Below, piece by piece: positions 49,789-61,200 of a stretch of 64,000 nt of DNA (its first letter is position 1; each line of letters opens with the position of its first letter). Location: the NCBI RefSeq assembly GCF_030253575.1, contig NC_080559.1:3680501-3744500 (forward strand). The letters run 5' to 3'. Below the pieces are notes generated by a model. It was not told the origin of the DNA and made no database searches. It saw only the letters and a list, made by a program, of their open reading frames with translations. Source of the DNA: Rhododendron vialii. Lineage: Eukaryota; Streptophyta; Magnoliopsida; Ericales; Ericaceae. Both the position numbers and the translations under genes were made by a program.

Positions 49789-50060
49789 ACATCAAACCTG
49801 AGTTTTCATTATCGAGTACGGTTGACATGACGTTTAGTGAATTCATGTCATGTTCTGGGCCGCAAGCGCTCCACGCGTTCTCACCGATGTGGAGGTCGGC
49901 GAAAAGAGCGATCTTGAACGGAGCTGCTGATGGGAATAAGAGGCCCTTTTCCGGCGCGATTTGTAGAGCGACAATACATTCGACGACCAGAATAAAGCAA
50001 AAAAAGGAGAGAGGGGAATGTTCGAGACATGATCGTCCAGCACTTTTGAGCCCTCGCCAT
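49789..50060 (-). pseudogene. PAP16-like pseudogene, copy C, exon 1 only
   Basis: The minus strand matches exon 1 of copies A and B. ATGGCGAGGGCTCAAAAGTG opens the frame, but a frameshift in the hydrophobic segment moves the rest to another frame. There [20 protein letters not shown] is followed by [15 protein letters not shown] and a preserved donor site. Substitutions include Ile for Phe after DLH and SACGPEHD for TDWGPKQD. Exons 2-5 are absent between here and copy B, so no enzyme can be made. It lies upstream of B in the same orientation, as the outermost unit of the array. Confidence 0.9.
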
Positions 50061-50446
50061 TTTTTCCAACGGAAAGTGTGAGAATGGCTTACGCCGGCAA
50101 AGAGAGCGAGGTCGCACCGAAGAATTACGTGACTAAATGCACGAAGCAATGCGTTATCTGGATTGTTTAAAAATGTATTTATAATGGTTCAGATTTATAA
50201 AAAAAAAAACTAGGGATTGCCCATTCCAAAGGCACGAAGCAATGCGTTTTGAGCAAAAAGTTTTTTTTTATCATAAAAAGTGTTTTTGTTTTCGATCCCT
50301 TATCGCTATTTTCAATTTTATAATATGAAGAATAACATGTAATCTGTGTGTACACACTACCAATAATCATCCAAATCACGTAAATTCGAGCCAATAAATT
50401 CAAACCCAATACCATGTTGCATTCATAAGATCCTATGTTAGTATTT

Positions 50447-51716
50447 TCTTTTCGTATATAACTGTAGGGAAATCAACCTAAACAGAAACAACTTAAAAGC
50501 AACTAAATATTGAATTGAATGTAAGGGAATCAACAGAAATCAATTATTTAGTTGATTTAAATTCAAAAAAATAATCAAGTTTTTTAAGGAAACAACCTAA
50601 AAACAATCAATTGAAAGAATTTATTAGCCATAAAGTTAGGAAGTTTATATTAGGAAATATGTTCTCAATTGGACATATATGTTCTATTGAAAATTCGATC
50701 CGATGGTACAGAGGGTGTTGGATTTGTATGGATAAACAAAAATCACTCTGCCTATGTTATTTTCTTTTCATATATGACTATAAGGAAATCAATCTAAAAG
50801 GAAATAAATTAAAAACAAATACTAAATTGAATGTAAGGGAATCAACTTTAGAAAGAAATCAATTATTGAGTTTATTTAAATTCAAAAAGAATCAAGTTTT
50901 TTAAGGAAACAACCTAAAAGCAATCGATTGAAAGAATTTATCAATCACAAAGTACCGAGGTTTATATTAGGAAGTATGCTCTCAATTAGACGGATGTGAT
51001 CTATTGAAAATTCAATCTGATGGTTGTAGAGGATGTTGGGTTTGTATAGATAGACAAAAACCACTCTATCAATTATTTTTTTTTCCGCATATGACTATAG
51101 GGAAATCAATCTAAAAGGAAACAAATTAAAAGAAAAAATTGAATTGAATATAAAGGAATCAACTTTAGACTGAAATCAATTATTGAGTTGATTTAAATTC
51201 AAAAAGATAATCAAATTTTTTAAGGAAACAACCTAAAAGCAATCAATTGAAAGAATTTACCAGTCACAAAGTTATGAGGTTCATATTAAGAAGTATGCTC
51301 TCAATTGGACGGATATGATCTATTGAAAATTCGATCCGATGATTATAGAAGGTGTTGGGTTTGTATGCATAGACAAAAATCCCCCTGTCTATGTTATTTT
51401 CTTTTCGTATATAACTATAGGGAAATCAATCTAAAAGAAAACAAATTAAAAGAAAATATTGAATTAAATGTAAAGGAATCAACTTTAGACATAAATCAAT
51501 TATTGAGTTGATTTAAATTCAAAAAGATAATCAAGTTTTTTAAGAAAACAACCTAAAAGCAATCAATTGAAAAAATTTACAAGTCACAAAGTTAGGAGGT
51601 TTATATTATGAAGTATGCTCTCAATTGGACGGCTATGATCTATTAAAAATTCGATCCGATGGTTATAGAGGGCGTTGAATTTGAATGAATAGACAAAAAC
51701 TGTTCTGTTTCATAAT
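50447..51716. repeat. Tandem array of about 318 bp, four units
   Basis: The marker GGGAAATC (AGGAAATC in unit 2) recurs at 50467, 50783, 51100 and 51420, giving periods of 316, 317 and 320 bp. Each unit is AT-rich and contains GAATCAACTTTAGA, GAGTTGATTTAAATTCAAAA, AAGGAAACAACCTAAAAGCA and GGACGGATATGATCTATTGA. Short open frames repeat from unit to unit but are not conserved in frame or stop. Function unknown; it resembles a short satellite block. Confidence 0.92.
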
Positions 51717-52441
51717 ATAGATTAATCGTTCAAAATCGACGGTCAAATAAATTTAGATCATTAGGCGGCCGAGACAAGATAGAAAAACCAGCCGCAAACT
51801 GTTCGCTGGTGATTATTTCTTCTTTTTATGTTTCAATTTTAGGCGTTTGGATGGCCTGGAAAAAGACCCAACAACCCATGTGGTTTAGGTCTCTAGAACC
51901 AAAAATACTTTTTACACACAACACACAAACACAGAAGAGTAGGACAATATTGTCCGCAAAATATTTCTTCCATGTCATAATTCTTGGGATTAGATTCAAT
52001 AAATAAGCACATCCTAATCCCATCCATCTAGGAATGTGGGTCCTCTTATGTGATGAAAAATGAATTTTTTTTTTCAAACGATAACAGATGATACTATAAC
52101 TCCAACCAAATATTACATCAAGATGAAAATTTGTTCTTAGACAAAGGAACAAGTAACCAAGATGGCGGAAATTTATTTCACAGACTATACCCCAAACCAG
52201 CTAAACTTTTTTCTGCAGAAATAAACCAAAACAACCAACTAGGACAAACCCAGCAGTCGGAAGAAAGACTCACGGCAAGAAACTAAAGAGAAAATCTCCA
52301 CGAAAGGAAGGAGAAGAAACAAAGGATCGCAAACTAACTAGAAAAAAAAAAAAAAAAAAAAAAACCTCTCTAACCTGTTTGTTTCACGTGTTTACATTTA
52401 TGCTTCATTCACTTTATAAATCAAATGGAAAAATCTAAAAT

Positions 52442-52559
52442 CAGCCCAATGGGCTGACAATAAGAAGTGTGAATTTATATTAAAAAGTGTAAAAAATATA
52501 TATAGAAATATGTGTTTTTCTTATTCTCTTGTGTGCTTATTGTCAACCCACTGGGCTGA
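52442..52559. mobile_element. Small TIR element
   Basis: CAGCCCAATGGGCTGACAAT at the left and the inverse, ATTGTCAACCCACTGGGCTG, at the right, with an AT-rich middle. About 118 bp, non-coding. Confidence 0.65.
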
Positions 52560-52661
52560 CAATAGAAAGACCGAAATCAAATTCATCGAATAGCGGTATT
52601 TGCCTGAACGTAGCATAACTATCACCAGGAAATATGAACCGTCAGTTTCTGATGATTTATT

Positions 52662-53015
52662 TACATTGTGAGAATATGATCCGATTAAACTTTTATGATG
52701 CCCAAACAATCTAAATTTTGTACATGGATGATAAACACGTACATGAATATTTACCTTGTGAGAATACGATCCGATTAAACTTTTATGATACCCGATCAAT
52801 TTAACTTTTGGTACATGGATAATAAAGACGTGCATGGATATTTACCTTGTGAGAATAAGATCCGATTAAACTTTTATGATGCCCCACCAACCAAAATTTT
52901 ATAGGGATAATAAACACGTGCATGAATATTTACTTTGTGAGTATAAAATTCGATTAAACTTTTATGATGCCGATCAATCTAAATTTTATATGTAGATAAT
53001 AAACACGCACATAGA
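52662..53015. repeat. Tandem array of about 90 bp, four units
   Basis: GTGAGAAT (GTGAGTAT in the last unit) recurs at about 52668, 52758, 52849 and 52937. Each unit also carries GATCCGATTAAACTTTTATG and AATAAACACGTGCATGAATA with changes. It ends about 100 bp before the probable promoter of the downstream plus-strand gene. Confidence 0.9.
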
Positions 53016-53639
53016 TAGGAAACACATTGGACTTGAAAAAATTTGCGGACCAAATAATCAGATGGGAGAGTGAATAATCAGATGGGAGAGTGAGTTAATT
53101 AAACGCTATTAAAATGTCACTTTTGGAAACCCCCACCGACTTATGTTACATGTTTCAGTCCTTTTCGGAGAAGGAACAGGACTACTCGATGTTGTTGCTT
53201 CAAACCAGGACCATATATAATACTCCGTAGGCGTATATATACCAAACATCGAACTGTTCAACAGCAGCTGCCTGTCGTTTCCTCTTTCGCGATAACTTTC
53301 AAACCCCATCGTAATCCTCCACAGATCGCCCAATTCGAACCCCTCTGATTGCTTTTCTGAGCAAAATCTCACATACCCACCTGTTGATTCCTCTTCAAAG
53401 CCTTTTATCTTCGATTTTCCGTACAAAACCTAGTTGTTTTGAGACCAAAACTGCTTGTTTTGGGAATTGGGTTTGAGGATTTTGGTTTGATTGGGAAAAT
53501 CCATCTGTGGTTTTATTGGTTTGGGTCTGATTCAGTTCAACAAATTTGATTGCTACGTGGGTTTGTTCGGAACTTTTCTGGGTTATTTATTTTGGGTTGA
53601 AATCATCTTGGATTTTTGGTTAGTGGTGTTGTAGTCCTG

Positions 53640-55906
53640 ATGATGGATAGTGGGAGAAGGCGAAGGAGTGATAATTATAACCAGGAAGTTGCAAGAGCAA
53701 GATCGCATGACAGAAAGCCACCCCTTGGTATGGATATTCTCTGTTTATTTGGTATTCTCAGCAGTTTATTTTTATTTGTTTGTGTTTGATATCTGAATAT
53801 GTTTGCATGATGTGTCTTGTTAATTGTTTTTGGTAGAGGAATATGGGGTTTCTTTGGATTTTGAGAAGGATTTGTCTTGGTAGGAATTTTTTGGTTTTTA
53901 GTGTCCAATATGTAGAATTTTATAGCTTGGATGTGGGAGGAGGTTTTCAAAGTATCTGTTTAGGAACGTGCTGTTAGATCTTCAAATCGGTTTAATCATT
54001 GAGGTTAGGCAATTTGGTGTTCGGATCTTCTCCCGTGCGTATTGCGTTATTGTTTACCCTTGCATGCATATACGAAGCTCTTAGTATCATATTCCTAATG
54101 ATGTTTCTGGTCCTTTGTTTCAATTATGGGAAACATGTATAAGTTTGTACATACCCGAAATCTTTTTTATTGGAAGTAGACATCAACAACTTAAAAACGG
54201 TTGCGAAAAGGACAACTACACAATTGGAAGTTGAAATAAAATTGAGTAGTGCCTTCGAAAATGATAAGTTCATTGTATGATAGCGTTACAAGCAAGTGTG
54301 AAAAGGTTCTTTCATACCAACCCAAAAGTGCTAATAAATGTTGGGCTTCAGTTATGTCGTTGTAGTCCAAAAGTATAACGAACGGTGGCAAGGCTAAAAT
54401 GTTTACAGATTGGTGCTTGTTTGTTATATTTGATGGTTGCGTATCATTATGCTCGAATTGTGTATTGTGTAAGTACTGAACAATCGCACCACTCACTGTG
54501 TACTAAAGCCTACTTGTTTTCCATTCTCATCCATTATGGTGTCGTTTTCTGTTGGGGAATCAATAACTACCTTAACCGGTTCTCTTAGTCCTGCAAAGTG
54601 GGAATGCTTCGATGACCTGTTTCGGTCTTTCATTTTCTTTGTTCTGAGGGGTTGGGAAGTTGAGTATCATTCAATTGATTAACTCGGGCCTCTGGCTCAA
54701 TAGTGATAGTTGTATTTGTTCTTGTTTAGATGTCATGAACTATCCTGTCTGATTATAGTCTCAAGTTTTTACTCTCTTTTTTCTTATGATTGGCAATTAT
54801 TGTCTTGACTCTTAAATACTCTGGGATTTATTTTCATCTTTTACATTTCAGATCTTCTCTGCATTGTTTCATTCTCCGGCACCTAACTTTCGTTTCCTTT
54901 TTGGCAAATTTGTTTCTTTGTGTTTATCCCGCTACATAAGTCTGACCCTTCATGTTTTCCTTCAGGTAATTGGCAGCAAAGTGTGCCTTCATGGGAAAGG
55001 AGTCCTTCAGGTAATCGGCAGCAAACTGTGCCTTCATGGGAACGGAAATTTTGCACTGTGGTTGGTTCACTCCCATGGAGAAATATCTTAGACGCCAAGA
55101 AGTTTATACACCTATACGACAATGTGCTGAAATGGAATGACTCTGCTGGTGAAGAGGCATTCATCAATGCTAAGAACCGGTTCTGGGCACACATAAATGG
55201 CCTTCCCTGTCAAATACCATCCCCTGATCCAGATATTTATAATGATAAGATAGATTGGAATGCCAACGTCGATCCTCAGCTTATATTGGACTTAGAATCC
55301 GAGCCTATTGCACCGGAAAACCAAGAAAAGGCCGAACCGGTCGTGATTATGGGTGGACTCTTCTCTGATAACTTATACTCTCCATCCGGGTGGGGTGATG
55401 CTGAAGATGATATGAAAAAGACCGGTTTTCCTTCAGAAAATAAGGAAAATCCATGGGAGTCCGACTCCGCTCAGGTTAATGAATCTGTTAGACAGAATGG
55501 ATGGGGAGATGTCTGTAATGATTCGTGGTGTGCAAATCAAGATACCGGAGTGGCGAAAAATACTGGTTGGGAAGATGGTTGGAATCAATGGGAGAATAAA
55601 AACCATGAGTCTAATAATTCGAAATATGGAACAAATTCCGGAGTTTGGCAACCGTGGGACCACGGGAATCAAGAAAACACTGGTGGGTGCATGTCAAGGT
55701 ATAAAACCTCGAGGTTTCGTGGCGATGACAAACCTACAAACAGGGAATGGAGGAACGGAAAGGGAAGAAAGAGTGTGAATTTCGTTTGTGAACTTCCTTA
55801 TGTGGATAATAGACAGCGGAACTTGATGAATTCATGCACCCCAATCAGGCATAACGGATCTGCCAAACGAGGACATCAGTGGAGGTGGGAGAAACCAGTT
55901 TCTTGA
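53640..55906 (+). CDS. Plant-specific Trp-rich protein of unknown function, 342 aa
   Basis: Two exons, 53640-53727 and 54966-55906, join in phase 1 (CTTG|GT...CAG|GTAATTGG). The N-terminus is basic (MMDSGRRRRS, RARSHDRKPP). A 15-residue duplication follows (NWQQSVPSWERSPSG, NRQQTVPSWERKFC). Next is a conserved-looking domain (about 55-130): VGSLPWRNILDAKKFIHLYD, VLKWNDSAGEEAF, AKNRFWAHINGLPC and DPDIYNDKIDWN. I recognise this as a plant family without known function. The second half is acidic and Asn/Trp-rich with WG/GW pairs (SGWGD near 170, NGWGD near 207, TGWEDGWNQW near 228). The tail is Arg/Lys-rich. A start at the second Met (53643) is equally possible. No membrane segment or signal peptide is seen. 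RNA-binding or Argonaute-hook roles are only guesses. Confidence 0.82.
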
Positions 55907-58264
55907 ATGTGAAGGTGAATAATATTGCTCCATTTGGTTCATTCTTAAGTATATATTGGTCTGCATCTTTCTGAAAAATGGTGTGTACACCAATTAGGTG
56001 GTGTCTGTGTTTTTTTTTGGTAGTAGTTAGTAATAAGTAGTGTTTGTTGCTCCCAAAAAAAAAAAAAGTAGTGTTTGGCTGAGAAATTTTCCTCTGAAAT
56101 TTTGAACATGTTTTGCTCTATTGGGGGAGGATGTTTTGTAATATTAGGAGTGCAGAGTCATATTTTGCAAGTAGGTTGAGAATAAGAATTGTTGTTTATA
56201 TTATGAACCTTACCTGCTGGGTTTGGTTTTATAAAGGAGGGTTTTGTATTCTGGTCCCTGGGATTACTTAATATAGTAGTAGTAATTTCTATTGTTTTGT
56301 GAAGAATATCTGCTTATATTCGCATATAGCTTGTGCACATGGCCTTTTTTTTTTTTTTTTTTTTATACTTGTGTTATGTGCCGGGAGGATGTTTTCATAT
56401 GATTTTTCTTTTCTAACCGGATGTTTAGGTCCGCTGACACTTCTCGACTAATTTTGAGTCCGGAAGTTAACGTCCGGACAAACTCTCCATTTATCTAGAG
56501 TTATAGAATATTTGGCCTCTGTAGCATTCAAACGTGCGACCTAATGGAGAATAGACACTTATTGCTTTCTCATGCCTAATTAGCTAAATTTCTTGGGGTT
56601 GACTTTTTCATATAGTATTTTTTTGGAGTTGACTTTTTCATATTATTAAAGTACTATGAAAGGGCTGTCTTTGATTAAAGTACTCTTTAAAGTATTTGGA
56701 AAGTCTTAGTGATATGCAGAAAATAGCCTATTAAGTTTTTAATAATCTTAAATCCTCTTTATACTTTATGTAAGTACATCCCTCCAAAAATACCACAGCA
56801 TTCCACGTACATAATAGTAATTTCACGAGTCATTGTAAGATAATTTCGTTCGTCATTTTAAGCAAATAGACTCTCTGTTTGCTGTGTCATGCATTGATTT
56901 TCTGTCATTGATAAAGTTTGTTGAGGGGAAGAAAGATAAATCCTAATTTTTTTGAGGAAGAATTAGATATTGTTCTCTTCCATTTTCAAAAAGAATTTTT
57001 TAAAAAATTCATTCTAGATTCCCCCTACTTCCAATATTTCTCTCTCTATCTCTCTCCACTTATTACCCCTACTATTTTTCAAAAAAAATTTCAAAACACA
57101 AACCAAACAAAACATTAAAAATAAATATTTATCTTTTGAATTAAAGGTGATAATATTGTGAGAGAATGACTTGTCTCGTAAAGCGAAAAATAATTTCTCT
57201 TAAAAAATAAGAACCTTCGTGAAATGTGACCTTAAGCAGTGGACAATATGCACATAATGCCATAAATTAAAGTGTCAACGTACTTTTCATAAATATTACT
57301 AATGTAGATTTCATAGACTCCATACATTTTTTTTTTTTTTACATTAATCATTGTTCATTGGGATGTAGTTCAAGTTTTTCACAAGATATACAGAATGGTG
57401 GTATTTTTTTTTTTTGCTCGGCAAACGAAACTTTTATAACACTCGAAGGGATACATCGAGCGGTTCAAACACAGTAAGATTACACGCTTACTTGATCAAA
57501 CCAGAAGAAAAGGAAAAAAAAGAACAACAAAACCACTGGGGAAGAAGTTTACCTTAACTCGAACCAGTACCTCAATTCAATATTAGACGATAAATTGATC
57601 GAAAACCATCTGCCCAGCTTGAGTATGAGATCGGTATGTCACTAACCGAGTGAATGCAGGTACAATGATATGTTCATTTGTCCTAGATTTAGTGTCGCCA
57701 GTCAACCGATCAACAATTCACACAAGTAACCATTTACGCAAACACGCTCCATGCAGAGAGAAGCCAATACATGAACATATGTCCCGCTTTGCTTCCCTTT
57801 TAATCCCATCAGTGTACATTAATCAGTAAAAGAGAAGCAAATTTTGACAGTCTACCACATAAAAGAGGAGCGAGCATCTGAGAGTGGTTACAATGTTTGA
57901 TTAGGCTTAAGCCTGGATCAAAAGTAAGGTAGTCATTGCAGCGCAAACGTAACAAAATACTGGAATCAAAATAAGAAACAAAATTTCGTGATGAATGAAA
58001 AGAGATTTAACAATCTTCACCTTTTGAACTTTTAAACCAATGTCAAGGTTGTCATCTCAAATGTGCAAAATTCTGCTGGTAATCATGTCAACACCGCTCA
58101 AACTGTAACATATTCATGTTTCCTACCAACTTACCTAGAGTTACTCTTTCCAACAGAAGAATTAAAATATACAACACACTTGCGTGATGAGATAGTCCTG
58201 CACTTTAATGAACACCACCGATGAGGAACCGCCAACTGTTAGTAAGTTTTCCAGTGTTGCTGTC
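55907..58264. other. Spacer between the Trp-rich gene and ALG7
   Basis: The 3' flank of the plus-strand gene, homopolymer T runs, and a diverged SINE-like segment (about 56410-56600) are followed by AT-rich DNA containing the 3' flank of ALG7 from the right. No supported gene. Confidence 0.5.
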
Positions 58265-61200
58265 TCATTTGTACCAACCAGTGAGTAACCATCTAAGCAT
58301 GAAACAGAAGCAGCAGCAGATGGCCTGTGACATGATTATAGATATACTTTAGTACCACCATGTCTTTTTATTTTTCTGGACATGAGCTGAATTCAGACCA
58401 CCTAGTTTCCGGTTCATTGACAAGTTGGTGGTTCGTATGAGTTCACATAGGTTACAGAATAACTTCATCCGAACAAGATCACAAAAAAGAGGTAAAGTCC
58501 AAATCTTATCTAGCGCTTCAAAAGTAACTTTGTCGACATGCTCACTTGCAATAAACCACACGATTTTCACATATTGATCAAATTTGTGATTGAAGAAAGT
58601 TCAGATGATCATATGCTGGGGAGGAGAGGGGAAGAGAACAGGGTTTGCTCAAGTATCTTGAGAACCCAGGATCTGTGTGTGCGTGTTTTGTCAACATATG
58701 TATACCTAATTACCTATATATGTGTGGGTCGGCACATGTATGTGTAAATCTATATTCCTTTTTCATAGTAAGACAAGAAAGAAATGGCATGACACCACAT
58801 GAATTCCCCGTATCTATAATATAAAATAGAGCGAATTTTTGTTTACACATACAAACAAGAGCACATCTTCAGCCATCAGATCAAATTTTCAATAGGTTAT
58901 AGCTGTCCACTCAACTCATTTAATAAATTTATTCTCTCTCTCCCTCTTTCCTTACTCCTTAGGCAATGTTGCCTTTTTTGGCGATAGACATATTTTTTCT
59001 TTATTTAACAACATGCCTTTTATTATCAAAAAGTTTTTTCTCCCTATCGTTAATCTTAACTCTATTATTGCAGTGTTGTGCATTGTACATGTTCACTCAT
59101 CCATAAGAGAACTCTATTCAATTACTTTCTTCCATCAGCTGAGGTAATAATGGAAAAACGTTATAGAAACTTTAGTCACAAAAGAATAAATTTAGTTTTT
59201 TTCAGTAACAAGTTGTTTCACCTATTTCCTGAATGCATGATTCGAAGTAGTAGTGCTTGATAATTTGTCTCAGTTGTAGGCCTGTAGCATTCCTTTGATT
59301 TGAAAAGGGGAAAATTAACTCAAGTTCTAGCATTCAGTTGCAAGAATCACTTCAATTTTAAAGAAACAACAACATTCGTTAACTTACGGGATCGAAGTGG
59401 AGTTTTAAAACGATTCTTTTTTTTTTTTGGATTAGTTGTTGGTTGAACTATATTGTTTACAGGTGTGATATAAGTATTGGTTGATCGTGATAGCTGTTAA
59501 TGAATGATTGTGCATAAATTAATTAGAAATATCATATGGGTATATATATGCTCCTACTTTTTCAATGGTGTGGTATTATTTGTTGTGAAACTATTCTAAG
59601 AAGAAATTAGTTCAATTTATCTTATTTGAAGAGAATTTTAAAAAATAAATTATAAAATTTTCCATTTGGGTTTGTTAAGTTGTGATCACTAGAAGGGAAG
59701 GATAATTTTTTTAAAGTTGTAATAAAAAAGTGTTGTGTCGCGCCTTCTTCTTTTTTATCAGCGTATTGTGCCGTGCCTTTAGGCACGGGCAATCACTAGT
59801 GTATCTACATATGGAAGAAGAGATGAGTGTATCTATCCCACACCCTGTATATCTATGTTTATATATAACTATATTTCTCTTTTGATGCGGGAGCTTCAAT
59901 AGTGTCTCCCACTTTGTCGGCGAATACCTTATACCACTTTGACTTTTACCACAAAATGACGTGACATAACAAGGTGTAACAAAAGACCGCAAAGGACGTA
60001 ACGAACGTAACAAAGTAATACCACATTATTTGGATTAATGGCATGAATGTTGGCCCATGTCATAACATCCACCATAAAATAGTATAACATTCACCAAATA
60101 TATGCATTACAATACCATACTAAGGAATCGTAAATTTGTAACAACCACCATAAAAGGACATAGTATGCAGTAGATTTGTCACTTGCACATTATATTTATT
60201 CAAGGTTCAAGTGATAAGATCACGATTTCATACCTGGAAAACAAGTAGAAGGATGCAAAGTGACTTCTCTGACATCCGTCCAAATTGTCTGAGGAACAAA
60301 TTCACGAGCGTTCCATCATTTGTACCAGTCAGGAGTCCTGTCTGAGGGTCAAACCTGAGAAGTTCAAAGATTTGAATGATATGCCAAAAGGCAAGTTCAC
60401 AAGGATACAAATAGTAACAACAGCAAAAGATAAGTTGTAACTTACCTTGGAAGACGATGCCGTGGACAAGGAATGTAGCCAGAAAGCTAACAAAAGATAG
60501 TGGGAAACAAGAATATTTAAAAAATTTAGCACGCCATGAAATAGCGGAAGTTCAGACAGAGAAAGGAGACGCAAGAAAGAAATGCTTTCATCAAACCTGA
60601 GGGAGTGATAGGAGGAAGTTCAAAACTTGAGGAAGGAAGAATATCAAGAGTGTTTCACTGTTACAAGATTTGGTGACACACTAATTCAGTAATTCAGTAC
60701 TCACCAAACTAATTCAGTACTCACAAGATCAATATATACAGATCAATGATAAACAAAAACACAGTCATAGAAAGAAACAAAGACGTTTTTGTCACCAGAC
60801 ATTGGGAGTTCAAGCTTGGAGACCTAGAGATCTGTCAAAAATCATTGACAGATGTTTGATACTGACAAACGTCAATTTTTATACCATTAACATGCCATTG
60901 AGAAAAAGGTCATTCTAGTATTCTACAAGTTAATATTTCTTATAAGGTCCAATAACTGCATCTGTCTCATGCAGCACAATAGAAGGAAGGTCCTCTTACG
61001 AAAAAGGAAGCTCACTTATAAAAGAAATAGGTAGACTTGTTGTTGGGATTTGTCCCACGTCGGTTAATTATCTCCTCCAAAACTAGTATATAAGCCTAGG
61101 CGGCCTCTCCACTCTTTGCCAATTGGTTTGGAGTTGGATACTTTAACACTTGTATATGAAGGGCGAGCCTGGTGTAACGGTAAAGTTGCTCCATTGGGAC

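Noticed and set aside
49773..50081. A 102-codon plus-strand frame
   Set aside because: It is the antisense shadow of the PAP16 exon 1 relic; similar shadows occur opposite exon 1 of copies A and B.
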